Assembly: GCF_023159225.1 (NCBI RefSeq)
Contig: NC_063181.1
Location: 7,523,606 to 7,587,605 of the forward strand
Source: Perognathus longimembris pacificus
Lineage: Eukaryota; Chordata; Mammalia; Rodentia; Heteromyidae
Direction of reading: 5' to 3'
Length of the DNA: 64,000 nt
Below the pieces are notes generated by a model. The model did not search any database. It saw nothing but the letters and a program-made list of their open reading frames with translations, and had not been told where the DNA came from. The translations under genes were made by a program, and so were the position numbers. Shown one piece after another: positions 1 through 10,885 of the stretch. Each line of letters begins with the position of its first letter. Position 1 is the first letter of the stretch.

Positions 1-1544
1 CCCAAGTTAAACCTAGCTGGATAGAAAGCATCTGCTTTTACAAAAGGACTGCAAATAACTTCTCTCACTTTTATCCTTTGCATTCCAGCTGTTCCTCCTG
101 ATCCCTTCTTCTGATGATAGAAGAAAGGAAGAGAAGAGGAGCAATGGGAACAAAAGGCTGTCTCCAGCTGCCTTCCACCCCATGCAATGTTACAGCACTG
201 TCTTTGGCCTTTGAGAGTTCAAAGTCTGTTTGTATACTTCTGCCATGTCCTCAGTCTCCATGCTCATGGCCTTCACCCAATCTTTCCAGAACCTTTTGCT
301 GGAAACTCAGTCTTTCCAGATCCCCATAGAAACTGCTCACATTTCCATAGGTTCCTTCTATGTACCTAGTCTGATGACTATTACTCACAACCAGGGGACA
401 CTACTGTTTTTTCTTGCTATTTCTTGACTCTTCAAATAATGATGCACACTCTTTATGACTGAGCATCATCTTTATGTCTTCCATATTTGATTTAAAAAAA
501 AAAAGCCAGGAGGTAGGTCATCTCGCTATCCTATACAAGAGACCCAGAAAGATTAGGCAACCAAGTCCAGCACATAGAGTCGATAAGTGTCAGAGCCACA
601 ATTTAGTTCAGAATTCAGATTCAGAAGCCACAAGGTTGTAATTTATGCATTTGTAACTCTAACAGGAGCCTCTCGGGTGGTTTTGAAGAAGTTATCTAAT
701 CTCCCTTTTTATCTCCAATCTTGCTGTCTGTAAAAGAAGTGGATATTCCAGAATGGCCAAGGTCCACACCCCTACTCTGCAGGATTGCATTCTGTGGTTC
801 AACTTAAACTTCATGAATCTTTGCCCATCCACACTGTCACACACTAATTAGCATGAATGGCAATAATGAAAATCAATCATCATTGCCTCATCTTTACAGC
901 ATTTCTAGGTATGAGCAAGTCTCTAGGAGTACAGCTTCATTTTAGTGTTCATATATATATATTTTTATGGAGGGGCCTTTAGGGACTTGAGTTTAGCTCA
1001 GCAATTGGTCTGGCCTCACAAACCAGCAAAACTATAATTTTTATAAACAGTGCTCAGACATAGCTATCTGTAAGTCACAAACAGAAAATCCTCCCTATCT
1101 TTTTCTACAGGGCCAATTTAACAGTCCCATTTTCTCTCACTTCCTTCCATCCTTCATCCTTCTCTTTCCTCCTTGGTTTTCCAAGGGTCTCTTTTCTTGA
1201 TAAGTAGGTAGGTTTGTAGGATCCTTAAAAACACAAACCCTATTAGACTAGCCTGACCTTGATGCTGAAACCCTTGTATGTGCACCAACTGAAGAAGACC
1301 AATGGAGGCGTTGTCGCACAAGCAATGAAAACCCAGCACTCACAGGTCTGATTCTTAGGTGAGCTCTCCAGAGTGCAGACATGACATAAAATTCCTCAAA
1401 CATGGTGATGCAGTTGTATTTCTCTAGAAAACATAGTTTCATCTCATGAAATGACCACCTGACAGTAGGGGAAGTAGGAGAGAATCTGAGAGCCGGTGCT
1501 GTGTTCAAAGTCAGCTTCCCTACAGACCCGTGAATCACACACAT
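1..1544. other. Unique sequence without a recognised gene or repeat
   Basis: AT-rich single-copy-looking DNA. The open frames near 114-427 overlap in different frames, start at unremarkable ATGs and resemble no protein I know. A short run of alternating AT lies near 950-963. Nothing functional is visible. Confidence 0.6.
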
Positions 1545-1559
1545 TTACTAAGCATCTTG

Positions 1560-1768
1560 TTTGGTTTTGGTTTTGTTGCAGGTCCTGGGGCTTGAACTCA
1601 GGGCCTGAGCACTGTCCCTGGCTTCTTTTTGCTCAAGGCTAGCACTCTGCCACTTGAGCCACAGGGCCACTTCCGGCTTTTTCCTGTATATGTGGTGCTG
1701 AGGAATCGAACCCAGGGCTTCACATATACGAGGCGAGCACTTTACCACTAGGCCATATTCCCAGCCCC
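1560..1768 (-). mobile_element. IDL-Geo dimeric SINE, older subtype
   Basis: On the minus strand this reads from the tRNA-like head at 1768 to a degraded T-rich tail near 1560. It lies between perfect 15-bp target-site duplications, ttactaagcatcttg, at 1545-1559 and 1769-1783. The head carries the variants of the older subtype: one CTAGTGGTA spacing and a GATTCCTCAGCACC 3' end. The poly-A has decayed into TTTTGGTTTTG units, which points to an older insertion even though the duplication is intact. SINEs of this kind are transcribed by RNA polymerase III and mobilised by L1 proteins. Confidence 0.93.
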
Positions 1769-1783
1769 TTACTAAGCATCTTG

Positions 1784-3918
1784 CTCCCATCCCCATAGTT
1801 TCTGGCACAGATACCCATAACAAATTGCTATGTAACAAGGCCAATAAACACAGCTGGTGGAAGTTTAGGTGTAACAAGCACAGTACCATGTATCCATATG
1901 GGACCAAAAAGATAGGAGCCCAGGGACCCAGACCCTATCTTGATCAGCTCTGCCTGTGTGTTACCAGTCAAAGGGCTGGGGCCTTTACAGTCTTGTTCAA
2001 ACAGTGCTTACTGCCCGCAGAGCATGACAAACAAGACTTCAGTTTATATTCCATTCTCATTGATTCATCACTACCAAAGAGCTGTAGCTTATGGAAAAAA
2101 AAAGATCCATTCAACGTCATTTTGATCAAATAACTAGAAAATTATACAGCACATGTACTGGTGTGATCACCATCGGTGATGGCCCAGATGTCATGACTAT
2201 TGCTCTTCTATTTCTATCATATTATTTTCTCACTTGTTAGTCCATTCTGTCATTTGGCAAAAAGAGAAACAATAGATATGATTCCAAAGGGAAGAGAAGA
2301 ATGTAGACCTAGGATTCCTCTGGATCTTCTCAGGAGGAGTGAGAGGCTGAAGACAATTCTAAGGAAGAACAAAAGAAGATTGACTAGAACGTTCCATGCA
2401 GAAGGAGAAAGCACATCTGTTAATAGTTGTGATTATTTATTTGGTAATAGGTATTTATTTCACATTTGTCACCAAGTGACATGGATTGCAGGATTTGGCA
2501 AAATGATTTTTAATTTCTGTAAGTCCGTGAGCCCTCCCAACCTCATTCTTGTTTGTTCTCCACAAAGGAATGCAAGTCTGAAGGTTGGGTTCTCTTGCAA
2601 AGCTTTGTATAACCCAACTCTTCAACTGTGCCTCCTGCAGAACCTCTTTTGGAAATGTAGACTTCACTAGGTTGATGAGGCTAGTCTCATGCACTTTGTG
2701 GACAGCCCTGGGGGCAGTAGAAGACTTTATCACCATGTGTCTCTACTAGAGATTTCTGCACACATGAGGATAATAAAGGCCAAAATAATTAGATCACATC
2801 TAATAATGATGCATGCACTGGAGACCCAGCACTGTCAGAACAAAACAAAGGTTGCTGCTAATCATATCCTTACAATTACGTTTTCCACCCTCCTCTAGTT
2901 TGGTGAGTCTCCTCCTCTCTTTATTAGTTTTGCAGTCTCTGACAAATACTACTGCAAAAATATAAAAGGAGAGTTGGGGGTAAAATAAAGAGAACTAACC
3001 ACTCTTCCAACATTTGGCAGCTATTATGTACCAGTGAGTTGGATATCTGCTATCATTATTATCTCACATAAGTATTATGGTTCAGTTTTAGAATTTGTCA
3101 ACTAAGTAATCTGAAAACAATGAAGGGTACAGAATTTTCTATCTTCTAGCTCTACATCCTTACTCTGCTTTGTTTTATCCATAAACTTCTTTCTCATCAT
3201 TGCAAAATGGCTGGTGCTGTTCTACCCATCATAGGAGTAACCAAAGCACTGATTGTAGAAGAAAAGAGCGATTGCTTTTCCAGCATGACTATTTTTCAGT
3301 GAGCAAAAGCTTGTAAAGACGTACTCATGAGACCTCCTTTTGTGTCCCAGTAGTCAATAGCACAGCAAAAGTCAACGTTCAAGTCATTCACTTTTGAGAG
3401 CAATGAAATGATATACGATTGGCTAGTAATTCATCACTTGTTGCTGGAATAAAAGCAAATTTGTAACCTTTCCTCAAGGAATTAGGTAAATGACCAACAT
3501 AGCCTATTTATTTGACAGAGGCAAGATAAAAATTCTAAATATAGTGAGACAAGATGAAAGTCAAAGACTTTGAGAAACTCACAAAAACGAGTCTCACTTG
3601 AAGTAAAGTACAGAAACGAGAAAGACAATGTGTAGAATAATAGAAACCAGAAGTTACAACAGCTGTTTTTGTTTTTTTTTAATGTTTCCGGACACAAACA
3701 TAACATGAGTAAAGAGCAGATACTATTGGCAGTTTGAAGATATGGCATTGGATCATTTTGACGATGTTTAAAATAAGTAAGCACCCTATCCCACCCTGGG
3801 CTACCAGTTCTAAACACACCGAAACACTAAAATGACAACTTTGCATTAATATTTGATGATTTGACATCGAAAATGGTGTGAAGCAGCTCTTTAACAACAT
3901 TTACTGGATAAAAAAAAA
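1784..3918. other. Unique AT-rich sequence
   Basis: No gene or confident repeat is visible. The 156-codon frame at 2200-2670 is one of the longer ones, but it starts with low-complexity hydrophobic codons, has no recognisable domain and no flanking splice context, so I treat it as chance. The stretch at 3005-3110 has a weak MIR-like look that I do not call. Confidence 0.55.
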
Positions 3919-3932
3919 AAATCAATGCTCAT

Positions 3933-4135
3933 GGGCTGGGAATGTGGCCTAGTGGTAGAGTGCTTGCCTCACATACATGAAGCCCTGGGTTCGACTCCTC
4001 AGTACCACATATATAGAAAAAGTCAGAAGTGGCGCTGTGGCACAAGTGGTAGAGTGCTAGCCTTGAACAAAAAGAAGCCAGGGACAGTGCTCAGGCCCTG
4101 AGTTCAAGCCCGAGGAATAGCAAAAAGAAAAAAAA
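3933..4135 (+). mobile_element. IDL-Geo dimeric SINE, older subtype
   Basis: Both monomers are present. The head opens with gggctgggaatgtggcctag, and the right monomer follows from about 4029. An imperfect duplication, aaatcaatgct versus aaatcagtgct, flanks it near 3919-3929 and 4136-4146. The poly-A is interrupted by G. The head has the CTAGTGGTAG and GACTCCTCAGTACC variants of the older subtype. Confidence 0.9.
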
Positions 4136-4230
4136 AATCAGTGCTTAGTAGAATGTCACCCATTACCATAGAAGCTCCCAACAGACATTTAACTTGGAGG
4201 CAAAGTGAAGGGGTAAAAATAAACATGAAA

Positions 4231-4470
4231 GAGCCAGGTGTTGGTGGTTCATGCCTGGAATTGTAACTACTCAGAAGGCTGAGATCTGAAATGGTGGTTT
4301 GAAGCCAGCCTGGGGCAAGAAAGTCAAATAAACTACTCAGAAAAGGCCAGAAGTGGTGTTCTGGCTCAAGTGGAAGCAAGAGTGCTAGCCTTGAGCACAA
4401 AGAGGCTTAGGGATAGTGCCTAGGCCCTAAGTTCAAGCCCCAGGACAGACAAAATAAACAAACAAAAAAA
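4231..4470 (+). mobile_element. B1-like/Geo dimeric SINE
   Basis: The left half (4233-4330) has the 7SL/B1 landmarks GCCAGGTGTTGGTGG, ATGCCTGGAATTGTAACTACTC and AAGGCTGAGATC. The right half (about 4340-4450) is the same ID-like unit found in the IDL-Geo elements. The element is bounded by the duplication aaacatgaaa at 4221-4230 and 4471-4480, so the two halves moved as one unit. Chimeric B1-ID SINEs are known in several rodent lineages. Confidence 0.85.
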
Positions 4471-4502
4471 AAACATGAAAAAATAATAAAACTCAGAATA
4501 GC

Positions 4503-4600
4503 TAAGTGCTGGTTGCTTATGCCTGTAATTCTAGCCTTCACAGAAGGCTAAAATTGGTAGGATAACAGTTCAAAGCCACCAGGCAAGAGAGAGAGAGATT
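4503..4600 (+). mobile_element. B1-like SINE head fragment
   Basis: GCTAAGTGCTGGTTGCTTATGC and the following GTAATTCTAGCC match the 7SL-derived head of the previous element but are more diverged. It runs into a GA-rich stretch near 4590. A second, weaker B1-like tract follows at about 4613-4680 and then a pyrimidine run (4700-4735). The full boundaries cannot be set by eye. Confidence 0.65.
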
Positions 4601-4860
4601 TCTTTCAAATTCATAGCTGGGCCTGTCATCTGAGCTATGTAGGAGACAGAAATAGGGAGGAACAAGGTTCCAGTCCAGCCAGGGTAGAAAAGTCCATTGG
4701 ACCCCTCTCCCCCCTTCCACCCCTTCCCCCTGCTCCCTATAAAAGAAAGCATGATATGATACAGTAGCTGACATCTGTTTACACAGCAACAATAGGAACT
4801 CTAAAGTAGGTGTAATGGGGCTCAGGCACTTACCAAAGGGAAAAAAAAAAAAGTAACACT

Positions 4861-5080
4861 ATCTCAAAAGTAGCCAGCGTAAAACAGGGCTGGAGGCCTG
4901 GCCCAAGTAGTAGAGCACCAGCCGGAGCAGGGAAAAACAATTCATTTCTGAACTTATCAATGAACACTCTATCGCAAAAGTAGCTAGCGTAAAACAGGGC
5001 TGGAGGCCTGGCCCAAGTAGTAGAGCACCAGCCGGTGCAGGGAAAAACAATTCATTTCTGAACCTATCAATGAGATAGTT
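4861..5080 (+). repeat. Tandem duplication of a 110-bp unit with a SINE core
   Basis: The two units lie head to tail (4861-4970 and 4971-5080) and differ at about four positions over their first 103 bases. Each contains a GGCTGGAGGCCTGGCCCAAG stretch, which is the right-monomer core of the older B1-ID SINEs. The duplication therefore copied part of an old SINE plus unique flank. The low divergence implies that it is much younger than the SINE itself. Confidence 0.9.
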
Positions 5081-6185
5081 TTGTAGACACAGGCTCTGCA
5101 GGTAGGTAAGGTAAGTAGAGCAGTCCTTGATAGGCTGTCCGTAGTATTTGAAGTTTGTTTATGTGTTGTTGATGACATGGAGACTCTAAACTATTGAGTA
5201 AAGACTGGTTTCCCTTATCATAATGAGAATTCTCCTTCTAATAAAGGGCTTCCTTGAAGAATGGCACGAGCCAATGGAATGGAATCCATGCATAGCCCAT
5301 CCGTGTCCACCGCCTCCAGCTGCACACAGAAATGGAACGAGGTCACCAAGCGGGTCACTGAAGCGATAATTAAGTCTTAAGAGACAGCACAGGTTGTGAC
5401 ATGAGTGACAAATTAGAGATGTATTTTCAAAAGTGATAAATCTCACTCAATGTCTTAGAGAAGACGGACCGAGAGGAGGAAGACTATACCTAAGAAATGT
5501 TTGTTCTTCCTTCTCAAGTAAAGTTTTCTCAAGATCTTAAATGATATTTGCTACAAGATGTATTATTACTTTTCCATCTCTTATTAAATTCTCTGCCTCC
5601 CAACTTTGCCTTCTTCGCTTCAGTAACTCATTAACAAACAGCTATTAGACACAAAGCTTATGAAAGTAGCTCCGTTTCAGAAAGCTGTGTAACAAATCAT
5701 CATTATCTACAGTGACATGGAATAATGCTCCCACATAGAGAGACGCAGCTATAAAAGTAAGATTTATAAAATAATGAGATAGTGTCCTGCAAGAAATATT
5801 GTGATTAATTTTATAGAACCATTAGGCTAATCTCTCCAATTTTATATTCTACTGTTGGTAGCTTAAATGCAAAGAAGTAAGCTAGGACAAACAAAAGTTC
5901 TGAAGCAAGGGCTCACAGCAGTGATTTGGAGGCAGCCATGTTGGTGACTTATCTCTGATAATTACCAAAGTCTAAAATATAGGATGGCTTGGATGGGTAA
6001 ATGTAGAATTTAAAAGAGAATTATCTCTCCAAGGTCTCACTAGGTAGGCTATCATAATCAGGGAATCTGGTGAATGATGACATCAAAGATGAGAGAGAAA
6101 AGTACACTTGAAATGATGGGGTGGGCCTGAAAAATATATTCTTTTCATGAGCCTTGAGTAAACAAGAAAAAGAATTTCCTACATA
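5081..6185. other. Unique AT-rich sequence with a possible conserved non-coding block
   Basis: No coding signal. The part at about 5520-5850 is strongly AT-rich and has many homeodomain-like cores (TTATTAAAT, CATTAACAA, ATTAATTTTAT) and no repeat signature. That is typical of conserved developmental enhancers but is not evidence by itself. Confidence 0.4.
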
Positions 6186-6189
6186 TGGA

Positions 6190-6225
6190 CTCTCTCTGAC
6201 TCTCTCTTTCTCTCTCTCTCTCTCT

Positions 6226-6276
<51 letters not shown>

Positions 6277-6280
6277 ACAT
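6190..6280. repeat. Compound CT/CA microsatellite
   Basis: A (CT)n tract at 6190-6226 passes directly into a (CA)n tract at 6230-6280. Confidence 0.97.
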
Positions 6281-6662
6281 CTAATACAAAGGTTAATTTG
6301 TGACTAAGACTATTCTTAGAACCTTACCATGGGACAGAACCACCGCTAGAGACCCCCATAGTGGGAAGCCAGGCTTGTCTTGGTTGGGTACCCATGCAGA
6401 CACCATGAAAAATAAATGAGAATTTGGAGCCTATGGAGATAAACTTTTCATATTTACAGGTAAGAAAAATATATCCAAAGAAATGTCTCACATATGGGCA
6501 AACCCATTGATCAACAAAATTGGGATGAAACTTCTGCAGGTTTTGGAACCATTTGGACCTATTCAAAACTACTGCTCACTTTTAGCTGTATTGATGGATT
6601 GTTTTCTTTTAAGGACAAACTAGAACTATACTTTGGGATCATTTCAGCTCAAGATATGAAAT

Positions 6663-6868
6663 TTTTTTTTTTTTTGGCCAGTGCTGGGCCTTGGACTCAA
6701 GGCCTGAGCACTGTCCCTGGCTTCTTCCCGCTCAAGGCTAGCACTCTGCCATTTGAGCCACAGCGCCCTGTCTGTCCGTTTTCTGTATATGTGGTGCTGG
6801 GGAATTGAACCCAGGGCCTCATGTATACAAGGCAAGCACTCTTGCCACTAGGCCATATCCTCAGCCCC
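6663..6868 (-). mobile_element. IDL-Geo dimeric SINE, young subtype
   Basis: This full-length minus-strand copy has an unbroken poly-T (reverse poly-A) of about 14 bases. It is bounded by perfect 12-bp duplications, aagatatgaaat, at 6651-6662 and 6869-6880. The head carries the inserted A of the young subtype (TGGCAAGAGTGC read on the minus strand). Confidence 0.95.
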
Positions 6869-6898
6869 AAGATATGAAATATTTTTAAAGCATTGTTT

Positions 6899-7162
6899 TA
6901 AGCTAGGCACTGGTGGCTCTTGCCTGTAATCCTAGCTACTCAGTAGTATGAGCTCTGAAGACTGTGGTTAGAAGCTAGCACTGGCAGGAAAGCTCATGAC
7001 ACTTTTATTGACAATCAACTATCAAAAATCCAGAAGTGGAGCTGTGGATAAAGTGGTAGAGTGCTATTCTTGAGCAACAGAAACTCAAGGACAACACACA
7101 GGCCCTGAGTTCAGGCCCCGAGATTGGTACGTGCGCGTGTGCACACTAACACACACAAAAAC
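6899..7162 (+). mobile_element. B1-like/Geo dimeric SINE
   Basis: The head from 6902 has GCTAGGCACTGGTGGCTC and CCTAGCTACTC. The right ID-like unit starts near 7030 (AGAAGTGGAGCTGTGG). The tail is AC-rich rather than pure A. An 8-bp duplication, cattgttt, lies at 6891-6898 and 7163-7170. It starts only about 30 bp after the oppositely oriented IDL-Geo copy at 6663-6868. Confidence 0.85.
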
Positions 7163-7170
7163 CATTGTTT

Positions 7171-9200
7171 CATCTTTAGAAGAACAATAAGACTCAGACA
7201 AAGGGCAAATTTATCCTTTCTTGTGAACTCTGTGAGAAGACACAGAATTCCATCTTTACTTTCCTGGTACAGACATAATTAAGTGTCTTTACAAATAATT
7301 TAGGTTAATTTGTCAGTGCTAAAGCAGGCAAACAGAGAACTCTAAGAAGACAAGGAATTGACTCTAGAAAAAGACAAAACTATAGAAGCAGAGATAGTAT
7401 CAATAGTTACCAAAGCTGAGATAAAAAAGAGGCGTCAGCTACAAAATTCACTGTTAGAAGTTAATTGTCCTTGAATTGACCTCTTACACAGACAACCTAC
7501 CATCATTCCAGAAAACTCAGGTTCCTCAGAGTTGTTTGGAAAATACTGGTAAAGTATAAAGAAAATTGACTTTGGGGTTGATAAAAGAGGCACAAGTTAA
7601 AAAATCTCCAGTTGTGGCAGAAATATAACCTTGAGAGAGTCATTTAAAAAATCTCTAAATCTCAGTTTCCTCATCTGGTAAATAAGAGTAGTTATCGGAG
7701 TAGCTGGGAGAGTAACATACTACGAGAATATTCATTCCTCTACCTTCTTCCTTCTTTTCCTTCCTTTCCAAAGGCCTCTTTCCATGTTGGTAAATCATAA
7801 CATTATCAGCCCTTGGCTGTCCTTGAAGAACTCTAATTTTCTGTTTCCTGCAGGAGTTCAAAGCCAGGTAAGGACACACCTCAGAATGTTTTTGACTAAA
7901 GATCTGAGGTCTTCCCTCTAAATAAATTATGCACCTTTTTGTGGCATTTATGTTTTATGGAAGCCATCAATGGATTTAGCTGTGAGAAGTTTCTAAAGCA
8001 AGATGCAGGGGGGAATGAGCAGGCATTAAAAATTCTTGGATATTAAAAAATAACCCCCCAGAAGGCAAAATGACCTCCATTTGTTTATGCTGTCAGCCCA
8101 CGCTGAGCAAGCTGCTGCGAAGCACTTTATTAGACAACTGCGCAGTGAGATGATTTCTCCCACATATTTAATAATGATTTGGGGATTTTAAAATGAGAAA
8201 GAAGAAAAAGCTAAGGGCAAACTCTCGAGTTTCCCTGTCTCTCCCACAGAGAAAAAAACAGGAGACTTGCAGCAATCGCTTTGCAAAGAAAGGCTAAGCT
8301 GAAAGGAGGGGATGAACAAAAGGTGCGTGGCTGAAAGGAAAAATCATCTTCCATGTTTCGTAGCCCTCTGGTCCTGTCTTTGCCTTGATCCTGCACAATG
8401 AAAATGATCCTAGCATTTTCTTTGTGACTAGGCTGTAATAAGGGCACCCTCGAATGGGGAAGGAAGAAAGAAGTCAGGTGGTGGAAAGAGAGAAGTTTGA
8501 TTTGGGCAGGTGACATTTAAGGAACCAGAAGATACCTAGCTGTAGAGATTTGGTGCTCCGATGAAGGCCTGTGTTTGATGGGTACTCTTGTGAGAAATCC
8601 CCTCAGAAATACTGGTTGGAGCCATGGAAGTGGTTGGATCCTCAAAGCAGAGACTAGAGAGAGAGAATGCAGGCAGGGGATGGGGGGGGGTGGGATAGAC
8701 TCAAACCAAAGAGTCCGGAATAAGAAGCTCACAAAGGACAAATCACAGAATGGAAGCTAAGAGAGGGGAAGTCTCAAGAAATCATAATTCAGCAGAATCA
8801 AAGACTGCCATTTGGCCAGGAGGCAAGGAAAGGGCCCTTTGCCGGATTCCACACAAAACATAGAAACAGAAGTGGCATGATAAGCACAAGTAAAGACCTC
8901 CTCAAACGCTAGCCTAGGCCTCACACGGGAGAGCAAGCTTAATGGCAGCTATTGTCACTGAATGAACAGAAAGAAGAAACCCAACAAGCGAGAAACGGGC
9001 AAGAGGGTGGTCCTTCCACAGCCTGTCAGGAGGACTTCCCATCCCACTATATCCCATGCACCTGCTCCCTGTCTTCCATGGATGCTTCTCTTGGCCATTG
9101 CTGATTTGACGCAGCAGGTGCTCGCTGAGGATCATGCAATGCTTGGCTCGAGGCTAGGGCCTAATCGGCAGCTGTAAGCCTTCGTCTGCCTCATCATTAC
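7171..9200. other. Unique sequence; no gene recognised
   Basis: Mixed composition. The part at 8090-8200 has several CpGs and homeobox-like cores (TTTATTAGAC, TTTAATAATGATT) and could be a conserved regulatory block. A poly-G run sits near 8682-8690. Overlapping open frames on both strands at 8211-9177 look like chance frames in GC-moderate DNA. Confidence 0.45.
7854..7867 (+). other. Microexon-like segment with strong splice sites
   Basis: A good branch-point-like CTCTAAT, a pyrimidine tract and CAG acceptor end at 7853. Fourteen bases later a near-ideal AG|GTAAGG donor starts at 7868. Fourteen bases is not a multiple of three. Splice-like motifs this close together do arise by chance, so this is only a candidate. 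Confidence 0.2.
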
Positions 9201-9204
9201 TTGG

Positions 9205-9372
9205 ACAACCTATGAAAATGCAGGTGGTAGAACCCTGCCTCTCCACCTCACCCCCCCCCCCCAGAAATGATGACTCAATAGATCTGGGAAGGGGCCTGAG
9301 AATGAGCATTTCTAGCAATCCCAGGTGGCACTGCTGTCCCAGACCCCAGGGCTTTGGGTACAGTCTGGAAAT
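9205..9372 (+). mobile_element. MER20-type (hAT-Charlie) DNA transposon remnant
   Basis: Landmarks of the MER20-like non-autonomous family appear in order: AAAATGCAGGTGG, a CCACCTCA plus C-run segment, GACTCAATAGATCTGGG, GGGGCCTGAGAATGAGCATTT and CCAGGTGGCACTGCTG. A poly-C run at 9249-9262 has expanded inside it. The assignment is by motif order only. Confidence 0.6.
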
Positions 9373-9503
9373 GAAGGACCTATTAGGTCATTAGGAGAGG
9401 TGAATGGATGGGGCTATTTCATTCAGGAAGACAAATAGAGTTCAAAACTCAGCAATACAGAATGATGAGGGGATGGATTATTTCCAACTTTGTCAACATT
9501 CTT

Positions 9504-9716
9504 TTTTTTTTTTTTTTTTTTTTTGGCCAGTCCTGGGCCTTGGACTCAGGGCCTGAGCACTGTCCCTGGCTTCTTCCCGCTCAAGGCTAGCACTCCGCCA
9601 CTTGAGCCACAGCGCCGCTTCTGGCCGTTTTCTGTATATGTGGTGCTGGGGAATCGAACCTAGGGCCTCGTGTATCCGAGGCAGGCACTCTTGCCACTAG
9701 GCTATATCCCCAGCCC
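9504..9716 (-). mobile_element. IDL-Geo dimeric SINE, young subtype
   Basis: The copy begins with an unbroken poly-T (more than 20 bases) and is near the consensus throughout. Perfect 13-bp duplications, tgtcaacattctt, lie at 9491-9503 and 9717-9729. On the minus strand the B box reads GGTTCGATTCC. It is one of the youngest-looking insertions in the window. Confidence 0.96.
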
Positions 9717-9729
9717 TGTCAACATTCTT

Positions 9730-10060
9730 GTAATGAAAAAAAAAATCAAACCAAACCAATGTCATATGCTTCTCACCCTAAGAAGCAGGCCTGGAGGAAA
9801 ACGCAATCCTATCATCCATACAATAATTCCGTTAACCTATTATTTCCTGGATATTCAAGAAGGAATAAAAATCGCTATTTTTTTCCTCTCACACCCTAAA
9901 AGCACCAAAGCATATTCTGTGAAGTTACCTCTCACGTGTATACACAGCCTTTCCTCTGACTCACTTTGAATAGTGAACATGTTAGAGGACAGGTCTCGTT
10001 TATTTAACTTTATATTACTTTATCTATCTCTAACTACAGAACAAGGCCCACTCCTTAATA
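9730..10060. other. Unique sequence
   Basis: Nothing recognisable apart from a short A-run at 9738-9745. It ends at the start of the GGAA tract. Confidence 0.5.
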
Positions 10061-10213
10061 AAGGAAAGAAGGAAGGAAGGAAGGGAAGAAGGAAGGAAGG
10101 AAGGAAGGAAGGAAGGAAGGAAGGAAGGAAGGAAGGAAAGAAAGAAGGAAGGAAGACAAGCAGGCAGGCAGGCACGGAGGAAGGGAGGAAGGGAGGGAGG
10201 GAGGAAAAAAGGA
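10061..10213 (+). repeat. GGAA-rich tetranucleotide repeat
   Basis: About 150 bp of imperfect GGAA/AAGG units, with a short GCAG-rich interruption near 10155-10175. The frames through it translate into meaningless KEGR or LPSF strings. Confidence 0.95.
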
Positions 10214-10329
10214 ATATGATTACTTCCTAGACTCCAGTTTACATAGCTAGTCAGCACACACTTAATACTGCTTCCCCTTCCAATGGGCCTTGCTACTGGG
10301 CCATCCTCTGAATGGGTCTGTTCATCTTT

Positions 10330-10735
10330 CCACTTCTACTTGTCTCTCCTCAATTCCTTTTCTCCTGTGTAACTCCTGTCCTAGCCGGGTGCTTCGTCAC
10401 GTCCCACTGGAACAATCCTAATTACCACTGTGGACGTGATCGTCCGTTCTTTGAACTGTCCATCACGCTCCCCATTCCCCAGCTTCCATCCGGGTTTCCT
10501 CTGAGTTCTCCACCCCTGAGGGCTCACTGCCATCTTTAAGTGTTCTCAATTCTTCCTCCAAATGACTTCTCCTGGGAGCCTTCTTTCCCAGCCTCACTAT
10601 TGCTAGCTGCATGGCTCATCCATTAAAACAACTTCATCACTGGGCTCCCATCCGCCATTTCCCGCCTCCTACTCTTCCTACCACACTCTTGCTGCCGCAT
10701 TAGTCATACTTAAACACTGGCTTCATTATCATAGT
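10330..10735 (+). mobile_element. L2 LINE remnant
   Basis: Diverged but recognisable L2 landmarks: CCAAATGACTTCTCCTGGGA followed by GCCTTCTTTCCCAG matches the conserved L2 segment that encodes no full protein here. The upstream part is pyrimidine-rich and fits L2 reverse-transcriptase-end sequence. It is followed directly by a MIR. Confidence 0.55.
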
Positions 10736-10736
10736 A

Positions 10737-10885
10737 GCCGTTACTCTTAATAAGCATTTAATGTGTGTCCAGTGTAATGCTAAACATTTTATATGCATAA
10801 TGTCATCACATTCTCACCCTGTGAGATATGTATTATTATGATGAGCCCCATTTTAGGGATGAGGTAACAAGTGCTTACTCATCTC
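10737..10885 (-). mobile_element. MIR SINE remnant
   Basis: Read on the plus strand it shows reverse-MIR landmarks in order: AATAAGCATTTAATGTGTG, CCAGTGTAATGCTAA, the ATGCATAATGTCATCAC block, TGTGAGATATGTATTATTAT and CCCCATTTTAGGGATGAGG. MIR is a tRNA-derived SINE that was active before the placental radiation. Confidence 0.8.

Noticed and set aside
2200..2670. 156-codon plus-strand frame
   Set aside because: It starts in T-rich low-complexity codons and shows no domain or conserved motif.
3005..3110. Weak MIR-like similarity
   Set aside because: Only one short landmark (ATTATCTCACATAAG) fits and the order of others is missing.
4861..5080. Repeat-spacer look suggesting an array
   Set aside because: Only two long units with no regular spacers, in a mammalian genome. 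It is a tandem duplication, not a CRISPR array.
6644..6835. Recurring peptides such as HEALGSIPQHHIYRK in several frames
   Set aside because: These are translations of the IDL-Geo SINE in one frame, seen again at 1548, 24807, 58483 and 59880. They are not a protein family.
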